Shown here in pieces: positions 32,723 to 45,438 of a stretch of DNA of 64,000 nt. Source of the DNA: Isoetes taiwanensis (Eukaryota; Streptophyta; Lycopodiopsida; Isoetales; Isoetaceae); contig JAJEKV010000002.1 in NCBI GenBank assembly GCA_021234155.1, positions 18,405,592-18,469,591 on the forward strand. The letters are read 5' to 3'. The notes beneath the pieces are model-generated. The model was not told the origin of the DNA. It saw only the letters and a list, made by a program, of their open reading frames with translations, and searched no databases. Position 1 is the stretch's first letter, and each line of letters begins with the position of its first letter. The position numbers were made by a program, and so were the translations under genes.

Positions 32723-35388
32723 GTGCAAAGGTAGCATTTGTGTATCATATGCCATATGATTAGGTTATCTCCTGATTTGGTCGTTTGATGCATCAGGGAC
32801 TCAGAAAAATGAAAATGATGATGAGCAGATGTTTGCTATTCATAAATTCAAGAGAATTCAAATAGAAGGCAAGGATTTCCACATTCCTGTCAGAATCTTA
32901 ACACTGTTAATGAGCTTTATCAGTTAAATTATGCTTTGTGATGCTAGGTCTTGCCTATAACAAAGGACACCTAGGAAGAAAGATCATTTGCAGAAATGCT
33001 ATTAAACGTGGTAGGAGAAGTTTGACAACATTTTTTACAATTTCACTCAATTTGAATGTTTGCCTGATCAATTAGAGAAGAAGATAATATATGCAAGGCC
33101 TGAAAATGAGAGTATGTTGAGACCTGATACACTGACAAAGTTTAAGCTGCTATTATTTCCTGGATATTTGGACAATCAACAGTGGCCAACATGACTGAAC
33201 AGCATGATAGGTCCTGTTAAAACTCTCCTTTTTACACTTGGGAAAGTGTTGTTTATGTCTTTTGAGTTAGATGGTGGAACAGAGAGCAAATCTTGAACAA
33301 GGAGATGCAAGCAGAAATATGAACTTGAATGGCATGGAAGAAGCCACATGTACAGACATGTGGGCGACGTTTGAGTATAAGGCCACAAGCAAGGGAATAT
33401 AAGTCCCTATTAAGCTCAAAATTAAGGATTTTTGGAGGTGAAAAGGCATCTTGAGTTGAATGTCCCATTGTAAGACTTTAAAATGCATTTGAGAAAGAAG
33501 AAACCTCATTCCTCAGCTTATTGGAAATCTGGATTCAAAAGTTGCTGCTGCAGAAATTTTACATAGGCTACAACTAGCTGCCATAAATCCTGCTCCAGTT
33601 TTCTACATAACGCGCTAGCGACTCTAATGAACATGCTAGCAAAGGGTACTGCTTCAAATGATATTTTAAATGCTATAGAGGAAGGTAGTGAGCACAGGTG
33701 TAATTAGAATCTGGTAGAAATGTTTTCAAAAGGTTCATCAATGCAAGGATTATGCGACAGGTTATAAATAGTCTGTGCAACTGTGCTAAAGGAAGGGAGG
33801 CAATGGGAACACTTCTTCCATCCATATGATACTAGCACATCCAGCACAATCTGAAATTAGGACCCTCTCATTTCAATCTGCAAGCATGTTACATGTATGC
33901 ACGTCCAACAGACTATGATCCACCGTGGAATGGTTGACAGGCTTTTGTGTAGTGCAAAATCATTCTTCAATGAAGTTGAAACAACAGGATCTGCTACTGC
34001 TTAAACTGTGCTTCCACTCTGTTTACTTGGCATTAGCTCAAACACAGAGCTCATATACATTTAAACACGGTATAAATCATTATTTGCCATGATGCAATAT
34101 AATCTCTATTCTTATTGGGAAAAGTCAAAACAGAAACTACTCAGTTTACTCAAGGTTGCATCAAATGAAACGGTAGGGCAATATTTTAAAATGACAATGA
34201 TAATATGGATCCCTTTTGTTGCATAAGTTAAAAAGCTTGGACAAGTTCTTCTGTTTGATATGACATCTAAGAAATAGTCTACGTTATTTCGTGCCATGGC
34301 AAATTGTAGTATTTGATAATGCCATGGACAAAGTAGAGTATTTGATAATAAATGTATGGCAAATTGTAGTATTTGATAATGCCATGGACAAAGTAGAGTA
34401 TTTGATAATAAATGTACGTTTATGTGCGGCAAAGAATTTCCAGTTCAAAAAATGATTTTTCCGGTTCACATAAAATATAGCAGGATATATGGCCCATCAA
34501 AAAAGAGGCGTATAAGGATTTTTCCCATTCAATTGTATATTGGTAGGATTTTTTCTATTTAAAAAAAAAAAGTTATAGGATATTTTTTATATGGTTGGTT
34601 AGTATGTTTTTATTTTATTTTAATGGTTCTCTAATTATATTTATGTATGTCTCAACGTAATAAACGGCCAAAGCCAAGCCAAAGAAATAAAATTCAAAGT
34701 TTTTGGTTCATTCCTTTCTTTACCCAACAAGAATCTGGTAATAGAAGTTTGATAATAGAAGTTTGGCACCGAGAGCGGGACGGTGATGTAGAGATTCTTT
34801 TCTCCCCTTTCTTTCTACTTCTTATGCCGGCTACAAACTCTTTTTGTTTCTGAGATTTAAAGAAACTTTTCGAACCAAATTTTTATTAGTAGGATAAATC
34901 CCGTCCAAATTCGCAGGTGCCTGTTCATCCTAAGGCTAGAAGGAAATTTTCCTATTCGTTTCAAATATTGCCATACACTTACGCTTTGGATGGAGTAATA
35001 CAAGAAGTTTCCTATTACATGGTCGTCTGCTACTAAAAGATCAAGGGTTGACATTTTGCAATCATGAAAGAGACCAAGGGTTGACATGTTGCAATCATGA
35101 AAGTGGGGGAAAATAGGAGGAGATTAAAATCCAAGTTTGGGAAAGTTCTAGAGTCTATCGGAAAATATCTTAATGTTCTCCTTTAGAGCACGGGAATTTC
35201 TTCTGATGTTCTCCTAAATGGTTGGTTATTTTTTTTTTGGGATAAAAAATACACTTTATTTACTTTGAAAGAAATTACGTTGGCAAATACCTTTTACCAT
35301 AATTTTGGTTGGGAAAAAACTTATAATTAAGAATTGGGGATTTGTGTGTGGCTTTATCTGCAAAACCATTGTATAAACCACTCCATAT
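32723..35388 (+). repeat. segmental duplication module A, copy 1
   Basis: Near-identical to 47277-49281 in the same orientation, 14.55 kb apart. It begins at GTGCAAAGGTAGCATTTGTG and ends at ACCACTCCATAT in both. Copy 1 has an extra 561-bp insertion, a doubled 60-bp unit (34297-34420) and a 13-base deletion near 32893 relative to copy 2. Short exon-like open blocks occur (DDEQMFAIHKFKRIQIEG; ALATLMNMLAKGTASNDI), suggesting it carries pieces of a gene or processed transcript I cannot name. Confidence 0.85.
34419..34979. mobile_element. MITE-like 561-bp insertion with TACG duplication
   Basis: Present only in copy 1 of module A. Copy 2 has the empty site AATGTACGCTTTGG at 48867-48880. TACG flanks both sides (34415-34418, 34980-34983). 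The ends are imperfectly inverted: TTTATGTGCGGCAA on the left, AGTGTATGGCAA on the right when inverted. No coding capacity is seen. Confidence 0.7.
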
Positions 35389-35454
35389 TTACTAATATAT
35401 AATTGTAATAAGATAGATAGATAGATAGTATTTTAAGGCAGGTAGGGGGGCAGC

Positions 35455-36800
35455 TTAAAGGAAGGAAGGAAGGAAGGAAGTATATTTTAACGTCCGCGGA
35501 GGCCCTATGAGACGGTACATGCAGTACACAAAGCAGATAAAACCACGCCAAAAAGACAAATGCTACTATACAATGTGTCCCTACTACTGGGATGAAAAAA
35601 CCCCCACATGGGAGGAAAAACCCTGGTAGTAGGCTCTCAGATCCCTTGTCCTGTAAGGGATTCTCTAACGGTAGAGACTTGCAAAATGTAGGATGCGAGG
35701 CGTGCAACCATTGGCGATGCCGAAGAATTGATGCAATGCAAGTGTGCCTCGGAGCATCTAAGATCAGCATGTGTTGCTCGGATATGCGATATGCGGACAC
35801 TCTTGCGAGCATGGTGCTCATCCTCTACTGTCCGCATGTGGCAACACCGGCATATTCTCTCATCTTGGGGATTCTCTGCCCTCCATCTGTAGTCCAACGA
35901 CCTGTTTCAATTCTGAGATGATGGGACCCCGTCCTCACGGAGGCAATAGCTCTCCGTTTCTTCATAGATATATGCGCTTTCAAGTACTGGTGTGGGCCAT
36001 GTTTGAGTGTTGGATTAACTTGCGTGTGGTAGTGCTCGCTTTTAGGCTTTGCACGAAGTGGTTGCATCCCGCAGTGGTGGCAAAGCTCATTCAGGTGTCG
36101 GCCCCACGGGCATCGGGCATAGCCACAATCTGGCGGTAGTCTATAGACCACATTGCGAACCACCCACGGCGATTGCTCGCCATACCCTCTTCGATCGTTG
36201 TGGCTCTTGTGCCAATAACAAAGCCCTCGGGAAGACGTTGTGCATCCATGCTTGGTGACCTTGTGGAAATATGCAAGATGTCTCAAGAGTTGCGGGGCCG
36301 TAACCGATCTCATATAGCAAAATCGATAAGGCAATCGTGTCCTTGATACCTAGATCAGATGTTAAGAAGGCCTTTTGCACCCTCTCTAGCTTATCCTGTG
36401 TGTTCTTGCTAATTGTTGGACCCCGCACCTCTACCCCATACAACAATACCGTGCAACGAAAAGCTGCGGCGAGCAGTGTGCTCTACGTGCCCAAATACAT
36501 AGGTCTATTCTCAGCGGCTATTCTCGCATAGCATACGTGGCTTTCCATCCCGCTGACCCTTTCCACACAAATATCCCATAACATGCTAGCGCAAAAGTCG
36601 ATTCCCGATACTTGAAGGTCCTTACAACATCCACCTTCTCCCCCTCTCGTAATAGAGATCCGGGATATCATGTTTAGCGAGGAGAGGACTGCCAGAGCTT
36701 AGTTTTCTCGCGGGTTCACCGTCATTCCTGTTGTGTCACGCGAGAACCCACTAAGAGCGCCCAAATGCACCGCATACCTCTGTATGGGATAGCAAGTCTT
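35455..36800 (-). pseudogene. LINE 3' half (RT C-terminus to tail)
   Basis: Minus-strand blocks follow LINE order: ALSGFSRDT then GMTVNP near 36740-36770, DLQVSGIDF near 36610, then LLYGVEVRGPTISKNT and ERVQKAFLTSDLGIKDT (36141-36446). Next comes AHISMKKRRAIASVRTGSH near 35950, and a cysteine-rich end ERICRCCHMRTVEDEHHA (35640-35897). The 3' tail near 35480-35520 contains the conserved CATAGGGCCTCCGCGGACG block and ends in (CTTC)n, seen on the plus strand as GAAG repeats at 35460-35480. Many frame changes. Same family as 49500-52610 by motif order and tail. A GATA microsatellite (35413-35428) lies next to it. Confidence 0.75.
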
Positions 36801-37242
36801 TATGTCTATGTTTAGAGTCAAACACATGTAAGCACTAAAAATTTTGTTGTGAGGAAACGTCCAACTTCTTCTCGATCTCGCTTAAGGGTTCCGTGAGGGA
36901 TCTAGTGGCCTCGTTGATTCGGTATAAAAGGAGCAGCATCCCTCGCTTGATTCAAAGTTCTAGAAGTGTACGCGAAATGTTAAGGGGAGTCGAATGGACG
37001 TGGCGAATGGTTCGGAAAGAGGTGATTGTGGATATACAAAGGAACCGCATTTTGAAGAGGTGATTGTGATATAAGGGAACCGCTAGCGATTGGAAGGGCA
37101 GCCTAAAGCCGTTTGTGTGAAACCGTTCATGCAAGGCGTAAAAATTCAAGGTCGGTTCTGAAATCGTCATCAGAAAATATATCTATGGGGTAGAGGGTAG
37201 ATCCTGCTTTTAGCGCTTTGCATAACATAATCAACATTGCAG

Positions 37243-37802
37243 ACTTGCTAATATTTTCGTATTCTTCTTCTGATCTGTCTTCTGCATTATCCAGAAGTTC
37301 AAATTATCCCGAAGATAGTGATACTTCCAATGAGTATGCAGACGAAGACGATGAAGACAGGCAAGATCAATGCAAGCCATCTTTTCAGGTAGGATATATG
37401 TGAAGCATCGTTCTTTTCATAATCAAATTCATACTTTTTTTATCCAAAGCTGCAGGCGGCATCTCAGCCATCTCTCACGTTGTGGTGGAGGTATGAGTCT
37501 GCCAGAGCAGCAGAGCAGGGTTTGAATCATCTGAGGGTACATTTGACCTTGCCCTCTTAAAACCTTAGGAAATTCCTGTCCAGAGAACTCTAGCATACGA
37601 AAATCCTTCTCATGTCAACTTTGCCTACATTGTGTCCTTTAGTTACAGAGGCCTAGCTGCCTACCATTTATTTTCCATTTTCGTTGTCTAGACCCCAAGC
37701 TCTTCCTTCGTCCAAAATGGCCGTCAAAGGGACTTCCGTGATCTTAATAGTCGGGCTGGGGAGATATATGTTGTTGAAACTGAACTTTGCTATTATATCT
37801 CT
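37243..37802 (+). CDS. three exons of an unidentified gene
   Basis: Three blocks splice cleanly. 37243-37388 (after CATTGCAG; two bases plus 48 codons) carries acidic SSNYPEDSDTSNEYADEDDE. 37456-37536 (27 codons) reads SQPSLTLWWRYESARAAEQG. 37692-37802 (37 codons) carries SFVQNGRQRDFRDLNSRAGE and IYVVETELCYYIS. All junctions agree in phase with GT-AG borders. The acidic Ser/Asp/Glu stretch suggests a nuclear or scaffold protein, but no family is recognised. 5' and 3' exons were not found; the first intron is only 67 bp. It lies in the spacer that is not shared by the segmental duplication. Confidence 0.55.
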
Positions 37803-40800
37803 GTAAGTTCTTAAGAGGTTCTCTTGGCGGAAGATATTACGCTTACAAATCTGTGGATTACTGTCGCCAGCATAATTGCAAATAAAGCATACCAGGCAAC
37901 TTAATGAAAACATGCTTTGTTAGCATCTTTGCATCTCAAAAATAAAAGTATAATGGGTTTTTGTAAGTGTTTTTGTGTCTAATTCTATCTCTAGATGCGC
38001 TATGACCTGTATTTTATGACTAATTGGTCCTTTTATATGAAAAGGTTGTGCATCTTAACAAGGTTATGGTGTTATGTGTTGATAATCGTGGAGATTATCA
38101 CTCCAACAATGGTCTATAAGAAGAAAAGCATTATAAGCATGCATGCTTGCTAATCAACATGGATATGACAGGTACATTTGAATAATTTAGTCTTCTGCCT
38201 GTTAATTGATAGCCGCTTATTTGCTAGGCATGTGTATTATTGCAGGCAAACCAGGGAACAATATGTAGCATTATAACAGGGGGTCTTTTTTGTATTTTTG
38301 TACAGTTTTTGCTATGGTTTTCATATGATTTGATGGGCGTATTGTGCGAGGCATACTAATTAGTATATCTAGAGCGCACAATGTATTCTCATATTCGAAT
38401 GCCATATTATCTATGATTTTGCAATGGTTTAGCTTTGAATATTTCTCCATGAAAAAACCAATTATTTTTTAGTCCCCAGAAAACACATGCAAGCCTTATT
38501 TTAGGGTTTGTGGAAAAGAGGGCATGCTTTAGGGTTCTACAATCCCATTTTTTTTTTTTCTCCTCAATTCCGGATCTTGGTTTTCCGCTTGTTCTATCCT
38601 TCCGTTGGTGGACCGAAGTTCTCTTGAGGCAGCCGACTTTCTAAAGCAAAATGACGATCCTTGTGTGCGTGGATGCGTGTTTTATGCTTATTCAAATTGT
38701 CCATCAAATCCTACACAAAACTAAACTTGCTTGATGTTGCTACCGGGATTTGAAAGGGTTCGTAATAGAGCCTTACTGGAGTCCCAACAAGAAAAGGTAA
38801 TCAATGCCTGAGCTTCGATTTCTCTTTTCGATTATTTCTTGAGCTTTTTTTCTCAGAATATGCAGGAATTTCAAATGGAAATCAACGTTTTTTAACCTGA
38901 TTTAGTGAATACGGTGGAGCAGAGAGCTCGCCGGATTTGAGGAAGAAGAGGATAGGATTTGCGGATTTGTGTTTTCTCAATTCCATCTGCTTGTCTTTGC
39001 TACATTCCTATTTTCATAGCAATTTTGTTATTTACAGCATGATGTTGGCGCATGCTGCCATTTCCAAAATTATGCTTTGTGAAGTATGTAACTGCGAGCT
39101 ATTTGTAGAAACTGCAGCCTTCAAGAACTGTGCGATGAGGTGTTATCGTCATGCTTGCATTGCACTGTATCATAATCGGTCCGCATGACTATGGTGGTTG
39201 AAATGTTTATTGGGGTTTCTAACAAAGGGCGTGTTCAATTTATATCAATTCTCAGTTTGTTTGGGCAATAATTATGGACAAATATTTTTAATTATTTGGA
39301 AGACAGTTCGATTTCTATTTGCGGATAACTTGGACACAAAGGTGCTTTTATAGCACGTGTTTGGATATTTTAAAACCATATCGCTGACAATAGCAACAGT
39401 AAACCTAGTGGGCCTCCCAGAATAAGCTTCTCGCCAAGGGGTTCCATCGAGCACAAGGTCGGACTCTTACTAATGCACAAGGTTTTTTCATGAGCCGTAA
39501 ATTTGGCAAAGGGCATTTGGGGCCCTCACTTCGTGCAATTTGGCATTGCTTTATGTTATTGTATCTGTTTTTCCTTGTTGCATGGTTGTTCATGTTAATC
39601 GATTTGCGAGGACCAAGCGGATGCAATTGATGGGCGATGTCTTGCCGACATCAAGTTCAGGAGGATGGCATGCACAACAGGTTTGCCGGAATAGAAAGGA
39701 GGGCTTCTCTTCAAGGTTTGATCTCAAACGTTATGGTGTTGCCTATGCTGGCAGGGGGTTCAAATCCCCTTATTTCCATCTACGTTGACCTATATATTGA
39801 CTTCTTCCTATGGCTCTGAAATCTTATGCTGAGATGGAAATGTAGGTTTGACCCCATCAGTGATTTAGTGGACGGCTTGGAATGCCCCGTAGGGAATATG
39901 TAAGAGAATATGCAGGAAATCAATGGATGAAAACAAGCAATAAGGGAAAACAAGCGAATAGATAGGAATCTAAGGCAATGCGTATGTGAAATACAACTCT
40001 ACTTGGCTATTATGGCTTCTACATTTGGCTGTATATATGATTAATGCGTATGTGAAATACATGTGAACATGTGAACATGTGAACATGTTTGATTGGAGTC
40101 TGGAAATGGGCTTTATCTTTGTTTTGTATATTAGTTGTGTTTCCGAATGCTCTTACAGGTTAATAATGGAACTGAAACTACTTCCAACTGGATTGTGATG
40201 GCCTATGGTCTGGTTGTTAAAGAGCTTGCTAGTTAGATATACTACTGTATGTATTTTCACATAAAGGGAAACACATTTAAAATATGGACAACACATATAT
40301 AAAAGGTGATGTAGGAATCACTGGCTAGTTAAATATCTTCTTAAAAGCAGTATGATTGGTGTGAGCCCAATGGTGTGGCATAATGATGGCCTCTTTGGTG
40401 TTATGCTTATGGTAATATTCTGCCGGTTGTTGTAGGCTGGGAATATGGATTTGAAAAATGAAAGTAATATTTTCTAAAAAAACTAGATGGTTATGCCTTG
40501 AAACAATGGCACATGTAGATTGCCTTAATGTGCTGCAATAATGAAGATCGACGCCCTTTAATGATGACGGTATTATCATGTTGCTTGCTAGATGCATGCT
40601 TGCACTTATTTGGGTGAGCTAAACCATGGTTTTGCTCAACCCATTGTGGATGGTGATGCTTGATGGGCATGCATGGGATTAGAATGTTATGCTGTTTGAT
40701 TATGGGACGTGTTAGAATGTTATGCTGTTTGATTGACATGCATGTGATTTTAGAGGCGATAGCATACGTCGTAGAAAGGGCTGAAACCCAGCTCAATTTT

Positions 40801-41146
40801 TCCCCCTTTTGGCATGTCAACTAAGAAATCCAGCTCATATTTTTCTCAGTCCAAAAAGGGAAAGGCACCTCAGATTTTTCCCATACATGAGGGCAACTCG
40901 TTGTATAAGAGCACCTTATTTATTTTGTTGTTGGTTTTGATCTCATCGTACTTTTTATGCATGGTCCTTTTTGCCAAGTTTACCTCCACATTGTGCATGG
41001 TCCTTCTTTCCAAATTTACCTCTGAATTGACTCTCGATCCTATTATTGGGTACATTGTATGCCATCTGTATAATGTTGTTCTTGATTTTCATTGTTGAAA
41101 TGGTATCCGTAATGAAGTTGGACAGGAGTTATGCCATGAAGGAAAC
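37803..41146. other. spacer without supported genes
   Basis: AT-rich. A 61-nt tRNA-like T-arm region (AGGGGGTTCAAATCCCCT, 39753-39770) has no full cloverleaf around it. A short (GTGAACAT)n run lies near 40065-40090. AATCAGCCTAACC is doubled at 41150-41178. Frames here are short and without motif support. Confidence 0.35.
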
Positions 41147-41149
41147 TTA

Positions 41150-43155
41150 ATCAGCCTAACCTAATCAGCCTAACCTGACATTCGAAGGAAAGTGCCGCAA
41201 GCAAGGGGAAATGGCAGATGGAGCCTCACCAGTTTCTAAGGAGACAATCCAAGCTTTAATAGATCTGCTTCTCGATGCGAAGAAATCTATTTCAGAGCGT
41301 TTTAGGGCTCTTTTCTCATTACGAAACCTAAAGGGTCAAGCTGTAGTTGTAACAGCCCTAATTATGGCAATGAGGGATGAATCTAATCTCTTGGCTCATG
41401 AGGCTGCCTTTGCCCTAGGACAAATGCAAGATATTTCTGTCGTTCCGGCACTGATCGAGGTTTTAAGGGACCAGAAGGGTTTTCATCCAATTGTCAGACA
41501 TGAGGCAGCTGAGGCTTTAGGAGCAATTGGAGCAGAACAGGGGCTAGAACATTTGAGATGGGCACTTGTGCATGATTCGGCTCAAGAAGTAAGAGAAACT
41601 TGTGAATTGGCATTGAAAAGAATATCAGAAAGGCATGTCTTAGGCGATCAGGGAGAAGGAAATATTTATTCTCCATATTTAACTGTTGATCTAGCAATGT
41701 CGAGTGCATTGCCCACTGGATTAGATGATGAACCACTCAAAAGGATGCTTCTTAACGAAGATATGCCTATGTATGATAGATATGCTGCATTGTTTGCTTT
41801 GAGAAACAGAGGAGGGGAAGACAATGTGAATGCCATAGTCTCTGCACTAGATGCAAACAGTGCCCTTCTCAGACATGAAGTGGCGTATGTTTTGGGGCAA
41901 ATGCAGGATAAATGCAGCAGTGCCGCCCTATCAAAAACTTTAGAAGATGTTTCAGAGCATCCAATGGTTAGGCATGAAGCTGCAGAAGCACTTGGAGCCA
42001 TTGCAGATGCTAATAGTATTGATCTTTTGCAAAAGTTTGCCAAGGATCCAGTGCATCAAAGTTGTGAAGTGGCATTGACTATGCTAGAATTTGAGCGGAA
42101 TGGTAATGTGTTCGAATTTTTTTTCCAGGAAATCCTGAGCATGTAATGGGTAAAATGTCTTGGCAATCTAAACTAATTTTTTCGTAATGGAAAAGGGCAT
42201 CCTTAGTTCTATAGTCTCTGAGTGGCTTATATGCTGGCAAACTATTTGGACTAGTTGATGTTCTGGTTGACTATTGTAGAAGGTATTCTTTTCTTGACTA
42301 GGTTTGTGATAAAATCTCCTGCTCTATTATGCAATCTTTCAATTATCCTCCATTTAATGGCAAGTTCTTAATTCTCCTAATTCTGGAGTACGGATTAAGG
42401 AAATTTGTCTTTTGCCATATTTTCTTGGTGTCTGTTGGTGAGAATTTAACATAGAAGAGTTCTTGTATGAATTGCCTTACCATACCACAATACGTCTATA
42501 CCCCTCACTGAACCATCTGTATTTTCTTCAAGCCAATTGCCATGTCCATGATGTTATTACCAAAAATTGTTGATGTCAGCATCATTATTCGTCAGCTGAT
42601 AGGGATGTCCTTACAGAAACATATTACCTGGACTTCTAAGACTTTAGGACACTTGATTTGGTTGCCCTTGAATTTCAGGTTAGAGATTATGTTAAGCACT
42701 TTCTATTTTACAGAAATTATTTGTTCAGTTGCTAACATGGATGAGTACTCTTTATGTGCATTTATAGGTTTGTTTTCTTCTTGGGTTGTAGCTTGAAAAT
42801 TGCAGGTTGAGATTTAAGAGAAGTTTTGTAGGTTCTTCATTCGATATAGAAACATTGCGTTACAAATCTTTAATTTCAGCTACCACTATCTTTGATGTTA
42901 TTTATTGGAACTTAAACTGGCATTATATCTGGTTCCTACCATTTGGAATTTTGTTTCTGATAGCAAACTGGATTACGGATTACAGGAATCTCACAGGAGA
43001 AGTAATAACATTGTAATAAGAAGATGGTAGCTGTCCATCATTATAGTGCAGAAAGCAGTGCAGTTATAGTTGCAGGGCAGTTGGCAATTTAGCTTCTCCC
43101 TTATATAGTGCAGAAAGCAGTGCAGTTACAGTGGCAGGGCAGTTGACAATGCAGA
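41150..43155 (+). repeat. segmental duplication module B (DOHH), copy 1
   Basis: Matches 59752-61763 in the same orientation from just before the hydroxylase ATG through about 1 kb of 3' sequence. Homology stops within a short tandem of GCAGAAAGCAGTGCAGTTA-type repeats. Upstream sequences of the two copies are unrelated. Confidence 0.9.
41211..42146 (+). CDS. DOHH: deoxyhypusine hydroxylase, copy 1 (3-residue deletion)
   Basis: A HEAT-repeat di-iron monooxygenase that converts deoxyhypusine to hypusine on eIF5A. 311 residues, close to the usual length of about 300-315. The two halves of the HEAT superhelix each have two metal-binding His-Glu pairs: [12 protein letters not shown] (63-64), [12 protein letters not shown] (97-98), [11 protein letters not shown] (222-223) and [12 protein letters not shown] (255-256). 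All eight ligands are intact. Compared with copy 2, nine bases are missing after Pro280, removing Glu-Pro-Ile from a segment of the last repeat. The C-terminus ([11 protein letters not shown]) is present in both. The ATG has a purine at -3 and G at +4. There is no intron. Against copy 2 I count 11 amino-acid changes and only 4 silent ones, which hints at weak constraint on at least one copy. Confidence 0.92.
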   Translation: MADGASPVSKETIQALIDLLLDAKKSISERFRALFSLRNLKGQAVVVTALIMAMRDESNLLAHEAAFALGQMQDISVVPALIEVLRDQKGFHPIVRHEAAEALGAIGAEQGLEHLRWALVHDSAQEVRETCELALKRISERHVLGDQGEGNIYSPYLTVDLAMSSALPTGLDDEPLKRMLLNEDMPMYDRYAALFALRNRGGEDNVNAIVSALDANSALLRHEVAYVLGQMQDKCSSAALSKTLEDVSEHPMVRHEAAEALGAIADANSIDLLQKFAKDPVHQSCEVALTMLEFERNGNVFEFFFQEILSM

Positions 43156-43929
43156 AAGCAGTCAGGGCAGTTGACAGTTCAGTTTTTCCTGGTCTCACTT
43201 GCAGTGAAAAGAAAGATCTCCCTGAAACTGGTTCAGTGCTTAACCCATTATCTTTGCCCGTCCATGACTGAAGGGAAATCAGGCCCGGTCCAGAATAGGC
43301 TTTTAATTCATTAGCAGGCTTTCCTATTGGGAGGTACAAGGTTTTCTTTTGTTCTAGAGTGTCCATGTGTCCTGCCATATCATATTTATTTGACATGGTG
43401 TTACTTTGAACCATAAGATCTTCTGTGGTGTTACCTTCAACTATAAGATCTTCTGTTTTCTAATCCAATGCTGTAGAAATTAGAAAACCATAGGAAATTT
43501 CTGTTGACTTGTGGCCGATCCATCTTTAAACTATGGAAACAAGGTGCTGCGCACGGAGGGTTGCCCTCCATGGCCAGAGGGTGAAGTGGCTTAAATCCTC
43601 CTGCTTTTGGGCCGTTATGAATAACCATGTTACTCCTGTTGCTGACACGTCATTTGGAGGCAGATAGAATGAATGCTTCATGCCGCATAATGCCATTGGC
43701 CTTAGGAAGCACTTGCACTTAGGATTGTTTTCTATATAATATGTCAATCATCCATGAACACATGTATGAGAGAAGGATTTGCACTTTGACTACTTTTCTA
43801 TATTTTTCACTTTGTACCTTTGCTGCACAGTTGCAAATGTGAGACTTTACAAACCAATTGACCACCTGCAACCAATGCTAATCGAAACAACATGCATTGC
43901 TTAGGCTGCTGCGATAAATTTCTTGTACA

Positions 43930-43985
43930 TATTAGAGGTTTGAACCCATGATCACTAGCCTTGAGGCATGCCCCTTAGCTAAACA
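43930..43985 (-). mobile_element. tRNA-derived SINE head (weak)
   Basis: On the minus strand a box-A-like TAGCTAAGGGG is followed 24 bases later by a box-B-like GGTTCAAACC. One mismatch to the A consensus. No A-rich tail or target duplication identified. Confidence 0.35.
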
Positions 43986-44094
43986 CCATAACCATTAAAA
44001 AAAGGCAACAAGCTATAGAACATGAAAGAATACCACATAGGTAGCTAATGTATTCATGGGGGGACTCGTACCTCCAAGGGGAGGCCTAATACCA

Positions 44095-44168
44095 CATATG
44101 GGATCGAACCCCTCAAACTAAAGCCCCTAAACATTGGGACCAATCCCCTTAACCCATTAAGCCAAGGG
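44095..44168 (-). mobile_element. tRNA-derived SINE head
   Basis: The minus strand carries TGGCTTAATGGG (44153-44164), an exact fit to box A TRGCNNARYNGG. About 42 bases later comes GGTTCGATCCC (44100-44110), an exact fit to box B GGTTCGANNCC. This is the internal RNA polymerase III promoter layout of a SINE. A cloverleaf is not preserved, so it is not a tRNA gene. Confidence 0.55.
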
Positions 44169-45438
44169 GGATTAGTAGAAAAAACACCAAGCTCTAGGAG
44201 GATAATTTGGAAAAAATGGCTCCACCTTGGCCAAAAAAACGTCAACATCCCCTAGGGCCAAAAAACAACTTAACGTGGAAACCTAACCCTGTTTAAATTA
44301 GAAATTTTGCCTTTAAAAGTTATCACCGTAAAAAAGAAGGGCTTCAACGGGAAAATAACGGGGGTAGGTAGACAAGTGCAGCAATAACGAGCTGTCAGCC
44401 TCCCACCTCTGCCTGGCCATGATGGCAGGAGGTCCACCGGCAAAGACAAAAACGGGTAAGGAGGAACTCTCTTTTCCGATAGTCCGAGATGCTCGAGCCA
44501 TGGGCCTTACTTTTTTCATTTGTCCTACTCGGGCCATAGCCATGGCGACGAGTCCTATTCCGCATTTCGTAATTGAAGCTCCTGGCTATGACGCTTCCTC
44601 CGATCCTGTCGCCGCCCATGCAGCCTGCATGTCTTCTAGCCTTGCATGTCCATTTTGGCCTTCTCGTGATGTCTCAATGCATGTCTACTTTTCTTATAAA
44701 ACCGACTTCAAATTCGGGTCCGATTTCCAAAAGAAAGGGATCTTAAGCAATGAGCGATGGAGTTCGGCGCAAATAAGGTAGATCCACTCTTCTATTTAAC
44801 TTATTGAATGAGAATCTCTGACGAAATCTTTGTTTTGATCAGGTGATCCACCTCATGCACAATATTGAGTTCCGGATTATTATGCAAAGGCAAAAAACCT
44901 TGATGATGCGCTCAGATTCATTCATGCTTTCCCTTTTTTTCAGAGATGTCTGAAGCAAACCCCATGGTCTCCATCAGACGCCCATCCCAGTCTATGATCG
45001 CCTTAGACTCAGCAAATAAAGCATCTCTGTAATTTTTTGCCCTGTTCCTCTCTGATGCTATAATCTCAAGCTGCCCTGTCTGTTACTGCGGCCATTGCCG
45101 TTGGAGCTTCCTAGAAAGCCGGCCTTTGCAAGCTGCTACTGCGATGGAATCAACAGATAAGATTTCCCTGAATTTTTTATGCTATCGCCTTTTTTAAAAG
45201 ATTAATCTGGTTATAACATATTGCATGCAGCTATGGCGACGGAAACCTTCTATTATGATCCTACTTCTCTCAATATTCCTTCTTCATGGCGGAATACATG
45301 TCGGAAAGCAAGTTTGAACGAGGTTTCCCTGAAATGATGATCTTCCCTTTATCGTATGCTAATAAAGCCCTTTTGTTGTGATTCTTATTGTGATTTTTTC
45401 CCATTTCAGATAAAATTCCAGAGCTCTATATGGGCGAT

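Larger units (their letters stand above)
43156..45438. other. spacer with SINE heads and a possible first exon
   Basis: Apart from two tRNA-like SINE heads (listed separately) the only candidate is a plus-strand 120-codon frame at 44419-44781 (ATSPIPHFVIEAPGYDASSD, AAHAACMSSSLACPFWPSRD). It has higher GC than its surroundings and no further exon or domain that I can join to it. Confidence 0.3.

Noticed and set aside
35413-35480. GATA and GAAG runs as one satellite
   Set aside because: The GAAG run is the tail of the minus-strand LINE; only the short GATA run is independent.
39714-39790. tRNA gene around a T-arm-like AGGGGGTTCAAATCCCCT
   Set aside because: No acceptor, D-arm or anticodon stem could be drawn around it, and no fitting box A lies at the right distance.
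42542-42796. ORF downstream of DOHH conserved in both copies
   Set aside because: Conservation follows from the duplication; frames are interrupted or shortened in the other copy (61086-61340) and no domain is seen. Read as 3' flanking sequence.
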